A DNA stretch of 64,000 nucleotides from Lucifuga dentata (lineage: Eukaryota > Chordata > Actinopteri > Ophidiiformes > Bythitidae): positions 1-64,000 of the forward strand of contig VXCM01001429.1 in assembly GCA_014773175.1 (NCBI GenBank), read 5' to 3'. The translations under genes were made by a program, and so were the position numbers. The notes beneath the pieces are model-generated. The model did not search any database. It saw only the letters and a program-made list of their open reading frames with translations, and was not told the origin of the DNA. The stretch's first letter is position 1, and each line of letters opens with the position of its first letter. Positions 63,601 through 64,000 of this stretch are shown here, one piece after another.

Positions 63601-64000
63601 AACTTTCAGAGCATTTCAAGACCTATGGGTTTGTCATACTGGATCATTTCTTCTAGCCTGAACCTCAAGTTTTGCAACTTTGAGAATCTTCAACACACAC
63701 TCCCTACTATAGTATGTTACATTATAAACATTTGGGAAAAGCATATGATGCTCTTTTAAAACTTTGTTCTGCGGTATTGTAGCTCTAGTTGGACTTTCCC
63801 CCTTCCTATAATTTCTCACAATCATACTCTGCATCAAGTTGTAAATTGATACTTCCACACTATCAGGGTTGTCAAGTTTTGAGTCCATCATTGGAATCTG
63901 ATGTGCAAAATCATATACGACGACCTTATGCATGATATGGGAGACAATCAGTGCATAGTATAATAAATATTATATTATTGCTTAATATCCACACCTGGCT
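60605..64000 (-). other. pard3b: pard3b upstream intron, partial; no exon recognised
   Basis: This is the sequence 5' of the first seen exon. It contains a poly(A) run with a single N at 60661-60688, CA-rich patches, a MITE-like element at 63230-63760 and otherwise unremarkable AT-rich DNA. I could not identify the preceding pard3b exon, which probably lies beyond the window. Confidence 0.6.
63230..63760 (+). mobile_element. MITE-like element with TTTAAAGGAGACATATTAT end
   Basis: The left end TTTAAAGGAGACATATTATC and the interior TTTAAGGCCCC...CTGCTCTGATTGGCCAGC are typical of an abundant noncoding element in perciform fish. A degenerate inverted end, CATATGATGCTCTTTTAAA, lies near 63745. 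The boundaries are approximate and the overlapping open frames are chance. Confidence 0.55.

Noticed and set aside
63634..63933. A 99-codon minus-strand frame without simple repeats.
   Set aside because: It overlaps the right side of a MITE-like element, has no recognised family and no splice context. A chance open frame is more likely.

Overview
The window is vertebrate nuclear DNA, most likely from a teleost fish of perciform type. It is AT-rich, dense in long (CA/GT)n, (GA/CT)n and (TTA)n microsatellites, carries short inverted-repeat DNA transposon copies and LINE 3' tails of fish type, and its one recognisable gene is split into small exons by introns of up to 32 kb. Nothing in it is prokaryotic: there are no operons, ribosome binding sites, CRISPR arrays or plasmid features.

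The gene is the 3' end of pard3b (par-3 family cell polarity regulator beta) on the minus strand. Five coding exons were assembled by hand, with canonical GT/AG sites and consistent reading phase at each internal junction: 60604-60484, 28550-28474, 15076-14867, 14709-14584 and 13985-13871 (stop at 13873-13871). Joined, they encode about 186 residues that follow the C-terminal tail of human PARD3B as I remember it: the basic IQQLRREYQQARREG segment, the HYASLPR segment, a Pro/Tyr/Gly-rich stretch, GPLRQDVPPSP, and the terminal RQKNPMTAAV. The PDZ and N-terminal oligomerisation domains must lie upstream, beyond base 64000.

Layout: 1-12900 is downstream flank with LINE, MITE and possible conserved noncoding sequence. 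12898-13870 is a possible 3' UTR. 13871-15076 holds the last three exons, tightly clustered. 15077-28473 is a 13.4 kb intron. 28474-28550 is a 77-nt exon set between two GT/CA arrays. 28551-60483 is a 32 kb intron with most of the transposon remnants and purine/pyrimidine tracts. 60484-60604 is the most 5' exon seen, and 60605-64000 is intron further upstream.

No previously undescribed system is evident. The points most worth checking are a TAGCAG tandem acceptor at exon 60604, long CA repeats close to the 77-nt exon, a family of about 0.5-0.6 kb inverted-repeat elements with one copy apparently interrupted by a 1.7 kb element, a hAT-like remnant beside a 32-bp-arm hairpin, a degenerate 19-bp minisatellite, possible plus-strand exons inside the large intron, and single-N gaps flanked by identical 63-65 bp duplications that look like assembly errors.
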